From contig JAFLCC010000002.1 in the NCBI GenBank assembly GCA_017302835.1, positions 1 to 64,000 of the forward strand: a stretch of 64,000 nucleotides of DNA, written 5' to 3'. Below the pieces are notes generated by a model. That model did not search any database. It was not told the DNA's origin and saw nothing but the letters and a program-made list of their open reading frames with translations. The position numbers and the translations under genes were made by a program. Shown here in pieces: positions 8,499 to 16,194 of this stretch. Position 1 is the first letter of the stretch. Every line of letters begins with the position of its first letter. The DNA is from Deltaproteobacteria bacterium (lineage in GTDB: Bacteria; Bdellovibrionota; Bdellovibrionia; Bdellovibrionales; Bdellovibrionaceae).

Positions 8499-9266
8499 CT
8501 ATTTAGGAGCATCCATAACTCTTGCAAGTAGATCTACTTGATCAACTCCGAGTAGCGCATTAACAACTTTAAGTTGATTGGGTGGAAAAGATTTTTGTTC
8601 TATTTGGGATAGATGATGGTATTTTTCTTTTAACTGCTGTACATCGCGAACATATTCTTCATAAGTAGTCTGGTAGAGTAATACCGAATCCAGGAAAAAA
8701 TAGAACCCTTTGTTGTTTACACCATCATTCTGAATGGTTTTTTCATAAAAGTAGTCAACTGCTCGCCAGTAGAGATTGCGTCCAAACTTTCTGAAAAGAG
8801 GCCCATTTTTTCTCCAAGGAGCTGGCCATCTTACCAAGATACGTACAAAACTATTTTTTTGGACTTGAATTAATTTAAGAGACTCCAGCTTTCGCAGGTA
8901 ATCTTGGACCTTCTTTGGAGACAGATTGAATTGTTTAGAAATATCGGAAATTTCGATCCCTCTTCCTAGATAACGTAAAAGCGTATACATATCAGGATGT
9001 TTAACAAAAAACACTTCAAGTTCTTCTGAAAGAGGTTCTGTTTCCTTTTGTTCACGAAAAGAAAGTTGAATGAGCTCTGGAAACGTGATCTTTAAAAAGT
9101 CGCATATCTTGCTGAGGCGCTCGACTGAAAGAGAATCTGAAGTGAGTAATCGCCGAACTGTTGGGAGCGAAACGCCAAGCTCGTCAGCGAGCTTTTCATA
9201 GTTGGCTCCTTGTTTTTTTAGAAGACCCTTTATTGTGAATTTTATACGTTGTTCGTTACTTATCAT
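8499..9266 (-). CDS. XRE-type helix-turn-helix regulator with long C-terminal domain
   Basis: The preferred start is the ATG at 9264-9266 (MISNEQRIKF), nine bases after AGGA at 9276-9279; in-frame ATGs upstream give up to nine more residues. The N-terminal 65 residues form a Cro/C1-type HTH (LADELGVSLPTVRRLL). A second winged-helix-like part follows (ISDISKQFNLSPKKVQDYLRK) with a C-terminal domain of about 110 residues, an arrangement like the TIGR02147 group of regulators common in Bdellovibrio and Fibrobacter. It is divergent from the HELLH lipoprotein gene, and repeated GATAT boxes fill the gap between them, suggesting it controls both. Confidence 0.8.
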   Translation of the reverse strand: MISNEQRIKFTIKGLLKKQGANYEKLADELGVSLPTVRRLLTSDSLSVERLSKICDFLKITFPELIQLSFREQKETEPLSEELEVFFVKHPDMYTLLRYLGRGIEISDISKQFNLSPKKVQDYLRKLESLKLIQVQKNSFVRILVRWPAPWRKNGPLFRKFGRNLYWRAVDYFYEKTIQNDGVNNKGFYFFLDSVLLYQTTYEEYVRDVQQLKEKYHHLSQIEQKSFPPNQLKVVNALLGVDQVDLLARVMDAPK

Positions 9267-9344
9267 GATATTCATCCTGTCTTTAGATATCAATAAATGA
9301 TATTATCCATATTTTAATATCCAATAATATCGAATTAAGATATT
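9267..9344. promoter_or_regulatory. cluster of GATAT/ATATC boxes between divergent genes
   Basis: Two inverted repeats lie here: GATATTA (9299-9305) with TAATATC (9315-9321), and AATATC (9326-9331) with GATATT (9339-9344). Further GATAT copies occur near 9285 and 9266. They sit between the XRE-like regulator and the lipoprotein gene and are probably operator sites, but AT-rich DNA makes chance copies common. Confidence 0.5.
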
Positions 9345-9371
9345 TATGTAAGCACTTTATTGGAGAAAAAT

Positions 9372-10172
9372 ATGTTTCGAATTCAAAAGTGTGTCGTTGT
9401 GGTCTTAGGGTTAATAGGAAACTTTCATTTAATAGCATGTGCTACTTCTCGTGCAATGGCAGAGGATAATCGAATTCCTGCATCACAGAAATTAGAAGTA
9501 ACTCCACGACTGTTTATGCAAGCATCACCAGTATTTGATATGTTATGCCAACAAACACCTTTCAAGATTGATCCTGAGATCCAAGAGAAGTATCAGAAAG
9601 AGTTGAATGAAAAGCTTGGAACATTTCAGAGCGAATGGGATAAAGCAGCCATTTCTATTGTTCCCGAGTCTGAAAAAGTTGCTGGCATTAAATTTAGCCG
9701 AAAAGAATATTCTGTGGCGCTAGCGCTTTGTTCTTGGATTCCGATGGGAGATCCAGTTTTCATTGTAACGCCTGGAGCCTATCTAGGAGCGCCTCGAAAA
9801 ATGAATGGTTTCGATTTACCATTCAGCATGGATGCCTTTGTAAGCATGACTCATCATGAACTTTTGCATAGTCTTGTTCAGAACTTCATTGATGCTATCG
9901 CCAAAGACAATCCAAATGCTTCTTCTCCTCTTTTAGAAAAGTATGGAAGTGCGCCATACAAAGAACATTTCAATGTTTTAGTTCATTTGCATCTAATGGC
10001 TATTCAAAAAGCTTCGTATCAACAGCTTAATAACAAAGTACTCTTGGATGCTACGAGCAAGATTTACGCATTCATTGGCGGTGATTATCAACGTGCGTGG
10101 GAAATTGTCGACGTCGAAGGCACAGAATCGTTTTTAAAAGAGCTTCAATCGTTTAACTCGAAAAGCAAATAA
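9372..10172 (+). CDS. putative zinc-metallopeptidase lipoprotein (HELLH)
   Basis: The start at ATG 9372 is favoured by GGAG at 9362-9365; an in-frame TTG at 9360 lacks this. The leader ends in L-I-A-C with Cys23 as lipidation site, so the mature protein should be membrane-anchored. Residues 162-166 (HELLH) form an HExxH zinc motif within VSMTHHELLHSLVQ. A third ligand cannot be assigned safely. The domain resembles no named family that I can identify. It is read divergently from the regulator at 8499-9266 and is probably under its control. Similar HExxH secreted proteins appear elsewhere in the window. Confidence 0.75.
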   Translation: MFRIQKCVVVVLGLIGNFHLIACATSRAMAEDNRIPASQKLEVTPRLFMQASPVFDMLCQQTPFKIDPEIQEKYQKELNEKLGTFQSEWDKAAISIVPESEKVAGIKFSRKEYSVALALCSWIPMGDPVFIVTPGAYLGAPRKMNGFDLPFSMDAFVSMTHHELLHSLVQNFIDAIAKDNPNASSPLLEKYGSAPYKEHFNVLVHLHLMAIQKASYQQLNNKVLLDATSKIYAFIGGDYQRAWEIVDVEGTESFLKELQSFNSKSK

Positions 10173-10311
10173 GACCAACTAAGCCAACTTAAAAGTTGCA
10201 TAAAGTTGAAATTGAAGTAGAAGTTTTGTAAACCGATACCGACAAAGTCGCTCGGTAATTAAACCGTCAATTTCCCTTGGTAATGACACTTCTACACCAA
10301 AGGAGCAAAAA

Positions 10312-10719
10312 ATGAAACCAACAAATTTAATCATAGCAGGACTTTTCTTAATGGGATTGTCAGTGCAGGCTAAGACCATTAGAGCCTCAGCGCTTGGTGC
10401 TTCGGTCTGGTCTGAAATTACCAAAGGAAAACTGAGCGACGTTATTATTGAATTTAGACAAGGTGACGAGTTGCCAGTCAGCTTCTCTGCTGAAGGTGAT
10501 CTTTTTGAAACCACTCAGTCTAGTGTCGGATATGTTGGAATCAAAAAGAATTTCTGGATAAAACTTCAGAACAACAAGATTCTAATGAGTTTAGATAACT
10601 TGAGCTTTAAAGAAATTAAAGATGTTATTTCTGGAAGCTTTGAAGCTGGGACTGGCGCCAGTCAAAATGGTGGCTTGGCAAACACCTTGAATTTAGCATT
10701 GAAGGCATATTTAAAGTAG
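10312..10719 (+). CDS. small secreted protein of unknown function with a truncated paralogue at 43.5 kb
   Basis: The 135-residue protein has a signal peptide (cleavage after VQA near residue 20) and a beta-rich mature part (SDVIIEFRQGDELPVSFSAE). Its C-terminal half, from YVGIKKNFWIKLQ to LNLALKAYLK, matches the frame at 43556-43750 along its whole length with similar residues. A good Shine-Dalgarno (AAAGGAGCAAAAAATG) fixes the start. It precedes the ECF sigma gene by 79 bases that include a hairpin, so it may be part of, or a target of, that regulon. No known family. Confidence 0.8.
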   Translation: MKPTNLIIAGLFLMGLSVQAKTIRASALGASVWSEITKGKLSDVIIEFRQGDELPVSFSAEGDLFETTQSSVGYVGIKKNFWIKLQNNKILMSLDNLSFKEIKDVISGSFEAGTGASQNGGLANTLNLALKAYLK

Positions 10720-10726
10720 ACCGACT

Positions 10727-10767
10727 TTCAGCCAATAAAAGATTTCGTGAACCTTTTGCTGGCTGAA
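10727..10767 (+). terminator. hairpin between secreted-protein and sigma-factor genes
   Basis: TTCAGCCA (10727-10734) pairs exactly with TGGCTGAA (10760-10767), followed by TTGTTTAAT. The T-run is weak, so it could be an attenuator or partial terminator rather than a full stop. Confidence 0.4.
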
Positions 10768-10797
10768 TTGTTTAATCCATAAGGGGACATAAAAAAA

Positions 10798-11325
10798 ATG
10801 CTCGGCGACAACGATCTTTACATTCAGCTTAAAATTGATAGCAAGAAAGAATCTGCGTTTCGCATTCTTTATGATCGCTACTCGAGTTCACTTTTTCGAT
10901 TCATTTATAGATTCACTTTGAATCAACAAATCGCTGAAGAGATCCTTCACGATATTTTTATTCAGCTTTTAAACGAAAAATACAATCATAATGATGGTAA
11001 TTTAAAAAGTTGGCTTTTTACTGTCGCAAAACATAAAAGTTTAAATCATGTAAAAAAAGCGTCTTTTGAAACTTCTGACGATTTGGCAATTGCAAAAGCT
11101 TCTTCCGATTCCGACCTAGAAAACTCATTTATTAATCACAGTCTTCTGAAAAACTTGTCTCTTATAGAAAACAATTTACCTTCAGATCTTTGGAAGACTT
11201 GGAACTTAAAAAAACAGGGCTTGGACTATCAACAAATTGCTCTGGCTCTTTCGATTCCAGTGGGAACTGTAAAATCCAGGTTCAGCCGTTTAGTAAATCA
11301 TCTAAAAAAGGAGTTTCATTTATGA
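10798..11325 (+). CDS. ECF-type RNA polymerase sigma factor
   Basis: The 175-residue product has the two domains of group-4 sigma factors. Region 2 runs from about residue 20 to 85 (RILYDRYSSSLFRFIYRFT, AEEILHDIFIQLL, GNLKSWLFTVAKH). Region 4 runs from about 120 to 170, with the HTH DYQQIALALSIPVGTVKSRF. The stop overlaps the start of the next gene by four bases (ATGA), the usual coupling of a sigma factor to its anti-sigma. It directs transcription of a small regulon, probably including its own operon. The start is the ATG 50 bases after the upstream hairpin. Confidence 0.93.
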   Translation: MLGDNDLYIQLKIDSKKESAFRILYDRYSSSLFRFIYRFTLNQQIAEEILHDIFIQLLNEKYNHNDGNLKSWLFTVAKHKSLNHVKKASFETSDDLAIAKASSDSDLENSFINHSLLKNLSLIENNLPSDLWKTWNLKKQGLDYQQIALALSIPVGTVKSRFSRLVNHLKKEFHL

Positions 11326-11705
11326 ACCAAAAAATCAAATCACTTCTTTTGTCATTTCATTTCGGGGCCATTGAAGACAAAGATAGAACTCTTGTCGAGC
11401 GAGAACTCCTGACGGATTCAGAAGTACTTGTGGACTATCTAGATCTGAAAAGAAATCTTGAGTCAGCCGAATCAATACCTCAAGCCCCATCTCGGTCGGT
11501 TTGGCTAAAATTGCAAATGCAAGTACAAGCTAAGAAGAAAATCATCATTCCTATTTCATTTGGAGCCGCAGTCGCCGCCAGTGTCGTAGCTGCATTCATT
11601 TTTTTTCATCAGCCTTCGCAAGAGATTAAAACGCAAAATCAAAGCACCGAAGAAATTTTATTTGATACTAGGACTGAACTTCCTGCCAACTCAAGTGTTC
11701 TATAA
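11322..11705 (+). CDS. probable single-pass anti-sigma factor
   Basis: Start ATG at 11322 overlaps the sigma-factor stop. The 127-residue product has a cytoplasmic N-terminal helical region of about 70 residues, one membrane helix at about residues 74-95 (IIIPISFGAAVAASVVAAFI), and a short periplasmic tail. No HxxxCxxC zinc motif is visible. Position and topology fit an anti-sigma that holds the ECF factor at the membrane. The S41 peptidase gene lies 15 bases downstream. The tail is short (about 30 residues), so signal sensing would have to be through a partner. Confidence 0.75.
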   Translation: MNQKIKSLLLSFHFGAIEDKDRTLVERELLTDSEVLVDYLDLKRNLESAESIPQAPSRSVWLKLQMQVQAKKKIIIPISFGAAVAASVVAAFIFFHQPSQEIKTQNQSTEEILFDTRTELPANSSVL

Positions 11706-11720
11706 GAAGGAGGATTTAAT

Positions 11721-12926
11721 ATGAACAAATTACTAATTATTTTTGCCTTGGTCTTGTCTTCAACTGGCTTCGCAGCAAACCACCGAGACTCAAAAGACTG
11801 GAAAGAAAAACCAGCTGAAAAGTTTTCAGACGCCGAGACAAATTTTAAGGCAACAATGCAAAAACTTATGGAAAAGTATGTCGATAAGTCGCTAACACAG
11901 GACGAATTATATAGAGCAGCCGTTGCTGGAATGCTCGCTTCACTTAATCAAGGCGAAGAAGATTGGAATGCCCTTCTTTCCCCTTCGGATATGAAAGAAA
12001 TGCAGATTGATATGTCTGGGAAAGTAACAGGCATTGGCATTGAAATGAAATTTATCGAAGAGACGGGCTACGGCCAAATTCTGCGACTTATCCCAGGCTC
12101 TGTTTCAGAAAAGGCTGGACTAAAAATAGATGATCAAATTCTTAGCGTGGACGGAAAAAAGTTTAAGAATAAAAAATTTCGTGATCTTGTCTATGCGGTG
12201 AGAGGCAAGGCTGGTGAATCTGTTGTGCTTAAAGTCCTAAGAGAAGATAAAATAATGTCGTTTAATGTGAAAAGAGAAATCGTTCCTTGGACTCCTGTTG
12301 AGCTTGAGAAGGTTAATAGTACAACGGCACTATTAAGCATTCGATTTTTCAATGAAGAGACGCCAAGACTGGTCGAACAAAAAATTAACGAGATCAATGC
12401 GGGCAAGTATAAAAAGCTTATTCTTGATCTGCGAGACAACTCGGGCGGGGGATTTGATCAGGCTGTTAAAGTCACTGAGCTATTTTTGCCAGTAGGGTTG
12501 GTTGTCGCAAGCACCAAAAATCGAGACGGCAAAGTTGAACAATTCAAATCAACTAGAAGTCTTTTAGACCCAAACGTACAAATTGCAATTCTAACAAATA
12601 AAGATACTTTTTGTGGTGCGGAATTATTTACCGCTGCATTAAAAGAAAATTTAAAAGTTAAAATTATCGGCGAAACGACATTTGGTAAATGGAATGCTCA
12701 ATCGGTTGAAAACTTACCAAACAAGTACGCCATTAAATATACAGTTAAGGAGTTCTTATCACCGCAAGGTAATTCATTTCAGGGAAAAGGAATTAAGCCT
12801 GACATTGAAGTTTCCCTTCCGCAAGGCGTTGAGTCGCACGTGCTGAGATTAAAATATGGAATGAAGGATCGCTTAAACTCTGATTCTCAACTAAAAGCAG
12901 CCGTCGAGTTAGTGCAGTCGATTTAA
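11721..12926 (+). CDS. S41-family C-terminal processing peptidase homologue with Cys at the nucleophile position
   Basis: The 401-residue product has a signal peptide (MNKLLIIFALVLSSTGFAA), a PDZ domain at about residues 88-165 and an S41 core (LDLRDNSGGGFDQAVKVTEL). In CtpA/Prc enzymes the Ser and Lys of the dyad are 25 residues apart. Counting back 25 from Lys323 (TTFGKWNAQ) lands on Cys298 in DTFCGAELF, where the family normally has Ser-Ala-Ser. The enzyme may use Cys, or be a non-catalytic scaffold. A good Shine-Dalgarno (AAGGAGG) precedes ATG 11721. It lies 15 bases after the anti-sigma gene, consistent with a role in envelope-stress proteolysis. Confidence 0.88.
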   Translation: MNKLLIIFALVLSSTGFAANHRDSKDWKEKPAEKFSDAETNFKATMQKLMEKYVDKSLTQDELYRAAVAGMLASLNQGEEDWNALLSPSDMKEMQIDMSGKVTGIGIEMKFIEETGYGQILRLIPGSVSEKAGLKIDDQILSVDGKKFKNKKFRDLVYAVRGKAGESVVLKVLREDKIMSFNVKREIVPWTPVELEKVNSTTALLSIRFFNEETPRLVEQKINEINAGKYKKLILDLRDNSGGGFDQAVKVTELFLPVGLVVASTKNRDGKVEQFKSTRSLLDPNVQIAILTNKDTFCGAELFTAALKENLKVKIIGETTFGKWNAQSVENLPNKYAIKYTVKEFLSPQGNSFQGKGIKPDIEVSLPQGVESHVLRLKYGMKDRLNSDSQLKAAVELVQSI

Positions 12927-12985
12927 TTTATGCATCGATACTTCGTTAGTGTTTCAAAAACTTAAAAATCAAGAGGCCCATCAAC

Positions 12986-13891
12986 ATGAGAATTTCATTA
13001 GTATACTGTTTTCTGTTTTTATTAATCGGTTCAAATTTGTTCGCCCAAAGCCTTATTCCAAATGTTGGAGGATTCATTAGAACGAAGAGTATACAGGATC
13101 ACGTTTCAGTTGCGCGGATAGAGAACAGCGAGGAAATGTGTTCACCAGCAGTTCTCATTGGTCCTCGTGTATTTTTAACTGCTGCACATTGTACGCCACT
13201 TATTGCTTCTAACGGACTAGTGAAAGTTTATGGACCTGGTTTCAATAAGATTATTCGCGTCAAAGCTGTCACTATGTCGCTCATTACAGACGACGACTTC
13301 TTTTCTGGTGACGATTGTAGGACGCTTATTCAAAGCTTACCAGATGGTGTAACACTCACAGATCAATATCTGGCCAAATGCTGGTTTAAAGGTGGAGCAG
13401 CCGACATAGCCTTACTGGTAGCCGATCAAGATATTCAAAGTCCGATGTTAAGCCTGGGCGGAATCGCCCCACAGAATATGGAAGTCATAAGTAGACTTGC
13501 TGAGATTTCTAAGTGCGGTGGTGATCAAGGATTTTTTAATCGGTCGCAGTTCAAAGTTTTTGAACTCAATAACTCACAAGTAGTTTTAGAAAATTTTAAT
13601 GTGGGTTCAGCTCAGTCCAATCTTTCGAAATGTGGAGGTGGTTCAGGCGGAATCTATTATCGCACTCTTCAAGATGGTTCCATTAACATTGTTGGTATCC
13701 ACTCGGCATCGATTCAAAATGCTGGGCCCTATACAATTTATGGCAAGAAAATATTTCTATCGACAAATCTTTTCGGTGGAACTAATTTATTTGCAACAGA
13801 ACCAATGGATTGGCTAATTCATCAAATCGCAAAATTTGGGCTTCAAATTTGTGGAATAAATCTAACCTGCCATCCTGTCAAGTTGAAGTAA
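12986..13891 (+). CDS. secreted trypsin-like (S1) serine protease
   Basis: The 301-residue product has a signal peptide ending LFAQS near residue 22 and the S1 catalytic triad: His68 in LTAAHC, Asp140 in AADIALL, and Ser220 in GGGSGG. Several Cys residues (52, 69, 111, 132 and others) could form disulfides. The Gly-Asp-Ser-Gly-Gly consensus is Gly-Gly-Ser-Gly-Gly here, which would remove the Asp that normally pairs with the new N-terminus after zymogen cleavage. It lies 59 bases downstream of the S41 gene and may share its transcript. It probably acts outside the cell or in the periplasm. Confidence 0.88.
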   Translation: MRISLVYCFLFLLIGSNLFAQSLIPNVGGFIRTKSIQDHVSVARIENSEEMCSPAVLIGPRVFLTAAHCTPLIASNGLVKVYGPGFNKIIRVKAVTMSLITDDDFFSGDDCRTLIQSLPDGVTLTDQYLAKCWFKGGAADIALLVADQDIQSPMLSLGGIAPQNMEVISRLAEISKCGGDQGFFNRSQFKVFELNNSQVVLENFNVGSAQSNLSKCGGGSGGIYYRTLQDGSINIVGIHSASIQNAGPYTIYGKKIFLSTNLFGGTNLFATEPMDWLIHQIAKFGLQICGINLTCHPVKLK

Positions 13892-14475
13892 ATGAGTGAG
13901 TTAGAAGGTCGTGAAAGTCGCTTTTTTGAAGAATTGCTTACTTTGTTCAAAAGCTAATTTGGTCAGACGAATTAATTAGAAAATCCCATTATCATTTAAT
14001 CCCAACAAAAAATACTTAAGGTAAGGAGCTTCGGACTATTCCATTTAGACTAGATTTAAAAATGCCGTGAGATGAAGTGCGCAAGGCTTCAGAGAAAAAA
14101 TGATGAACTCACGTGTATGGCGGGATTTGTACTTACACCCATTGGTTCAATAATATTCTAAACAACCCAAAGAAACTTGCATGGATGATATCACCATGCT
14201 CAGACGTTAAGAATGGGGTAGTGGAGTTGAAACACTGGCTACTTCATAAGATCAGAGAAGTTCTGAGCCTGAGTGTTACAATTAGTGACGGAACTCTGAA
14301 CCATACCTTGGTTAAGGAAGTTATAAAATGCACGGAAGTTGTTTTTAAATTGAATGAATCGCGGTGACCACGTGGCTAATTGTATTTGAGATAGCGCCTT
14401 TACAAGTGTGAAATACTATAAATGGTTAGATGTGCTTGTCGAAGAATTGTCGTAAACATCGTAGGTCGTAACTCT

Positions 14476-14512
14476 GTAGTTACTCACCCAGGTAACTACG
14501 TACAGTAACTAC
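14476..14512. repeat. GTAGTTAC / GTAACTAC short repeat cluster
   Basis: GTAGTTAC (14476-14483) is followed by two copies of its exact complement, GTAACTAC (14492-14499 and 14505-14512), with a partial copy GTAACT at 14468. The arrangement, one inverted and two direct copies, is operator-like. No adjacent gene makes its role clear. Confidence 0.6.
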
Positions 14513-14627
14513 AAAAGTCTGCAAATTGGGTTATTTTCGATGATTTTGAATGATGAAATGAAGTGACTAATTCTCAGAAAAACTTAACATATGTTATTGA
14601 TTTTGTTTACGATCTCTTGAAACTAAA

Positions 14628-14647
14628 AAACCACCTGGCGGTGGTTT
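14628..14647 (-). terminator. rho-independent terminator reading leftwards
   Basis: AAACCACC (14628-14635) and GGTGGTTT (14640-14647) form an 8-bp stem with loop TGGC. Read on the minus strand the stem is followed by a six-base T-run, so it would stop transcripts coming from the XRE gene at 15142 or from antisense reading of the recombinase-like gene. Confidence 0.65.
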
Positions 14648-14662
14648 AACTATCTTTTAAAA

Positions 14663-15130
14663 TTGGCTCAGCACTTAAGAGCCAAAACTACTATTGTTCC
14701 GCTACCGGAAACCTTAGTACTTTCAATAGTTAACTGCATACCGCAGTCATTGTCAAAAGGCTTCCTCTGGCAAAAATATGTGCTCGAAATGAACTCAATA
14801 AGCCAAATTTCAAGGGAGATTTCTTCCGCCAAGGAGACCGTCAAGCGCCACCTATTGCTTTGGGATATTAAGCTAAGACCCTCTGACAACAAGCAGCGCC
14901 TTAATAAGGGACAAGTAGGGTTTGGTGAGAGGAGAATTAAAGCTCATATTGAACAGAATAAACGAGAGCTTGCGGTGGTCGAAAAAATGAAGGCTTTGCG
15001 AAGCCAAGGTTATAGCTACTGGAAAATTGCTGAAATCCTCAACTCCATGAAGGTTCCAACCAAATCACGCAAGGCAAAATGGAAGGCGGCTACAGTAATG
15101 AAAATTCTTAAGAGAACTGGAGCATTTTAG
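14663..15130 (+). CDS. recombinase-type helix-turn-helix protein lacking the catalytic domain
   Basis: The 155-residue product starts at TTG 14663. Its last 50 residues (VVEKMKALRSQGYSYWKIAE, LNSMKVPTK, ATVMKILKR) match the DNA-binding tail typical of serine-recombinase family proteins. An earlier HTH-like segment occurs at about residues 45-65 (ISQISREISSAKETVKRHLL). The resolvase catalytic domain is absent. It could be a truncated recombinase or a stand-alone regulator or directionality factor. It is the first island gene on the left, consistent with a mobile context. Confidence 0.6.
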   Translation: MAQHLRAKTTIVPLPETLVLSIVNCIPQSLSKGFLWQKYVLEMNSISQISREISSAKETVKRHLLLWDIKLRPSDNKQRLNKGQVGFGERRIKAHIEQNKRELAVVEKMKALRSQGYSYWKIAEILNSMKVPTKSRKAKWKAATVMKILKRTGAF

Positions 15131-15141
15131 TCAGCTAATAA

Positions 15142-15564
15142 TCATTCTAGCTCGTATCCTAGCAACTGAAGGCCGAGCTTAAATTTTGGCCCTAGTTGTT
15201 TTACCAAATCTTGAAGGACAGAAATTTCCGGTTCTCGGATCTTACCAGCTTCTAGCTTCAATATATGTTTGTGATCCCTGTCCACGAGTCTTGCAAGCTG
15301 CCTAACCTTCATGTCGTGTGCTATTCGATGGTGCTTAAGCAAAAATGAAACAGACAAGCTACCCCGCTGGGGTATTTCTAAAATATTAAATACCCAATCG
15401 AGACCATTTATTTTGTCTGATGGGCCTCCACTGCCAGCCCCAGCTTCGGAAACTAACTGCTTCATTAGCGCCTCTGGGACCAAGTAATGGGGTCCAGACT
15501 GCGCTACTTCTACTTTTTGAAGGTCTTCCAATTTCATAAGTCGCTTATCGGCGGCGGATTGCAT
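15142..15564 (-). CDS. XRE-family regulator of the adjacent Panacea-like module
   Basis: The C-terminal 65 residues form a helix-turn-helix (MKVRQLARLVDRDHKHILKL, then EPEISVLQDLVKQLG), preceded by about 75 residues of unknown fold. The frame extends up to an ATG at 15609, but the internal ATG at 15564 (MQSAADKRLM) would leave the operator at 15603-15615 outside the gene and is preferred. It is divergent from the Panacea-like gene. Palindromes of the form ACCCC-N3-GGGGT flank and lie within it, suggesting autoregulation and control of the neighbour. The start remains uncertain between 15564 and 15609. Confidence 0.75.
   Translation of the reverse strand: MQSAADKRLMKLEDLQKVEVAQSGPHYLVPEALMKQLVSEAGAGSGGPSDKINGLDWVFNILEIPQRGSLSVSFLLKHHRIAHDMKVRQLARLVDRDHKHILKLEAGKIREPEISVLQDLVKQLGPKFKLGLQLLGYELE
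15360..15374. promoter_or_regulatory. TACCCC-GCT-GGGGTA palindrome inside the XRE gene
   Basis: A perfect 6-3-6 palindrome, matching the promoter-region site at 15603-15615 in its ACCCC and GGGGT arms. A half site (TACCCCAATGG) lies at 15570-15580. Together they look like binding sites of the local regulator. Confidence 0.55.
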
Positions 15565-15602
15565 CACAATACCCCAATGGTCCTCTTTTATTGGAAATCT
15601 AG

Positions 15603-15615
15603 ACCCCAATGGGGT
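15603..15615. promoter_or_regulatory. ACCCC-AAT-GGGGT operator between divergent genes
   Basis: A perfect 5-3-5 palindrome 24 bases upstream of the Panacea-like ATG (15640) and upstream of the preferred XRE start. Its sequence recurs at 15360 and, as a half site, at 15570. Position and recurrence suggest repression of both genes by the XRE protein. Confidence 0.6.
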
Positions 15616-15639
15616 ATCATTTGGCTTGGGAGAAGAAAT

Positions 15640-16194
15640 ATGGAATTGACACGATCAATTCGAGACGCATTCGGCTGGCCTAAGGACGATAAAAATTGTA
15701 AAGAAGAAGTCGAATTCTGTCGAAAAGATATAGAGATGAACGAGAATAATTTGGTCTTACTTTTAGGAAGCCTTGAGAAGGGTAGTTTTTCAGGAGCAGT
15801 TAAGCTCGTGAAGGCAATTTTTCTTGCGCAGTCAGAGGCAAAACATAAAGGTCTTACTGGAAATTTTTCGTACAATTTTTATCGTTGGGATTATGGCCCC
15901 TTCGATTCAGCGATTTACAAAGACTTGGAATCGCTTCGATCAAAAGGTCTTTTGCAAATCAATCAAGAATATACTCCCTATCTTGAAAAGACTTATGCTC
16001 TTACTGAAGCTGGCCAGAAGCAGTTCAAGAAAGTAAAGGCAGAAGTAGATACGACGTTTGGAACAATAGTTTCCAAGTGGGCAAATAAAGTAAATCAGAT
16101 GAGACGAGATGATGTACTTAAATTTGTCTATGACAAATCAAACGTCAAATCATACGAAATGGGAGATAAGGTGAATCTCCCAGATGTCGATTAG
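15640..16194 (+). CDS. Panacea/SocA-like (DUF4065) antitoxin-type protein
   Basis: The start is ATG 15640 with GGAG at 15630; the frame is open further upstream but crosses the divergent gene. The 184-residue product contains the SocA/Panacea pattern: VKLVKAIFLAQSEAKHKG, then FSYNFYRWDYGPFDSAIYKD, ESLRSKGLLQI and YALTEAGQKQFKK. Proteins of this domain act as antitoxins or proteolytic adaptors, and Panacea antitoxins are known to pair with many unrelated toxins, including membrane-active ones. The gene overlaps the next, a large membrane protein, by 11 bases, as expected of an antitoxin/toxin or sensor/effector pair. The partner's large size is unusual for that class. Confidence 0.75.
   Translation: MELTRSIRDAFGWPKDDKNCKEEVEFCRKDIEMNENNLVLLLGSLEKGSFSGAVKLVKAIFLAQSEAKHKGLTGNFSYNFYRWDYGPFDSAIYKDLESLRSKGLLQINQEYTPYLEKTYALTEAGQKQFKKVKAEVDTTFGTIVSKWANKVNQMRRDDVLKFVYDKSNVKSYEMGDKVNLPDVD

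Larger units (their letters stand above)
13892..14662. other. long non-coding stretch near the left limit of the island
   Basis: No convincing gene is seen. A frame at 14113-14367 lacks any recognisable feature. The clear structures are the GTAGTTAC/GTAACTAC repeats at 14476-14512 and a hairpin at 14628-14647. Gene style changes here from chromosomal proteases to recombinase, regulator and defence genes, so the left end of the island probably falls in or near this stretch, but I could not find a copy of the tRNA-Asn 3' end here. Confidence 0.45.

Noticed and set aside
14113-14367. 84-codon frame in the long gap
   Set aside because: No motif, signal peptide or family; a chance frame is more likely.
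13892-14662. Copy of the tRNA-Asn 3' end as the left attachment site
   Set aside because: I searched by eye for CTCCTGA, GACTCGAAC and neighbouring words and found no convincing match; serine integrases may leave only a few shared bases, so this does not exclude a boundary here.
15487-15639. Upstream extension of the Panacea-like frame
   Set aside because: It lies antisense to the XRE gene and crosses the operator; the ATG at 15640 has its own ribosome-binding site.
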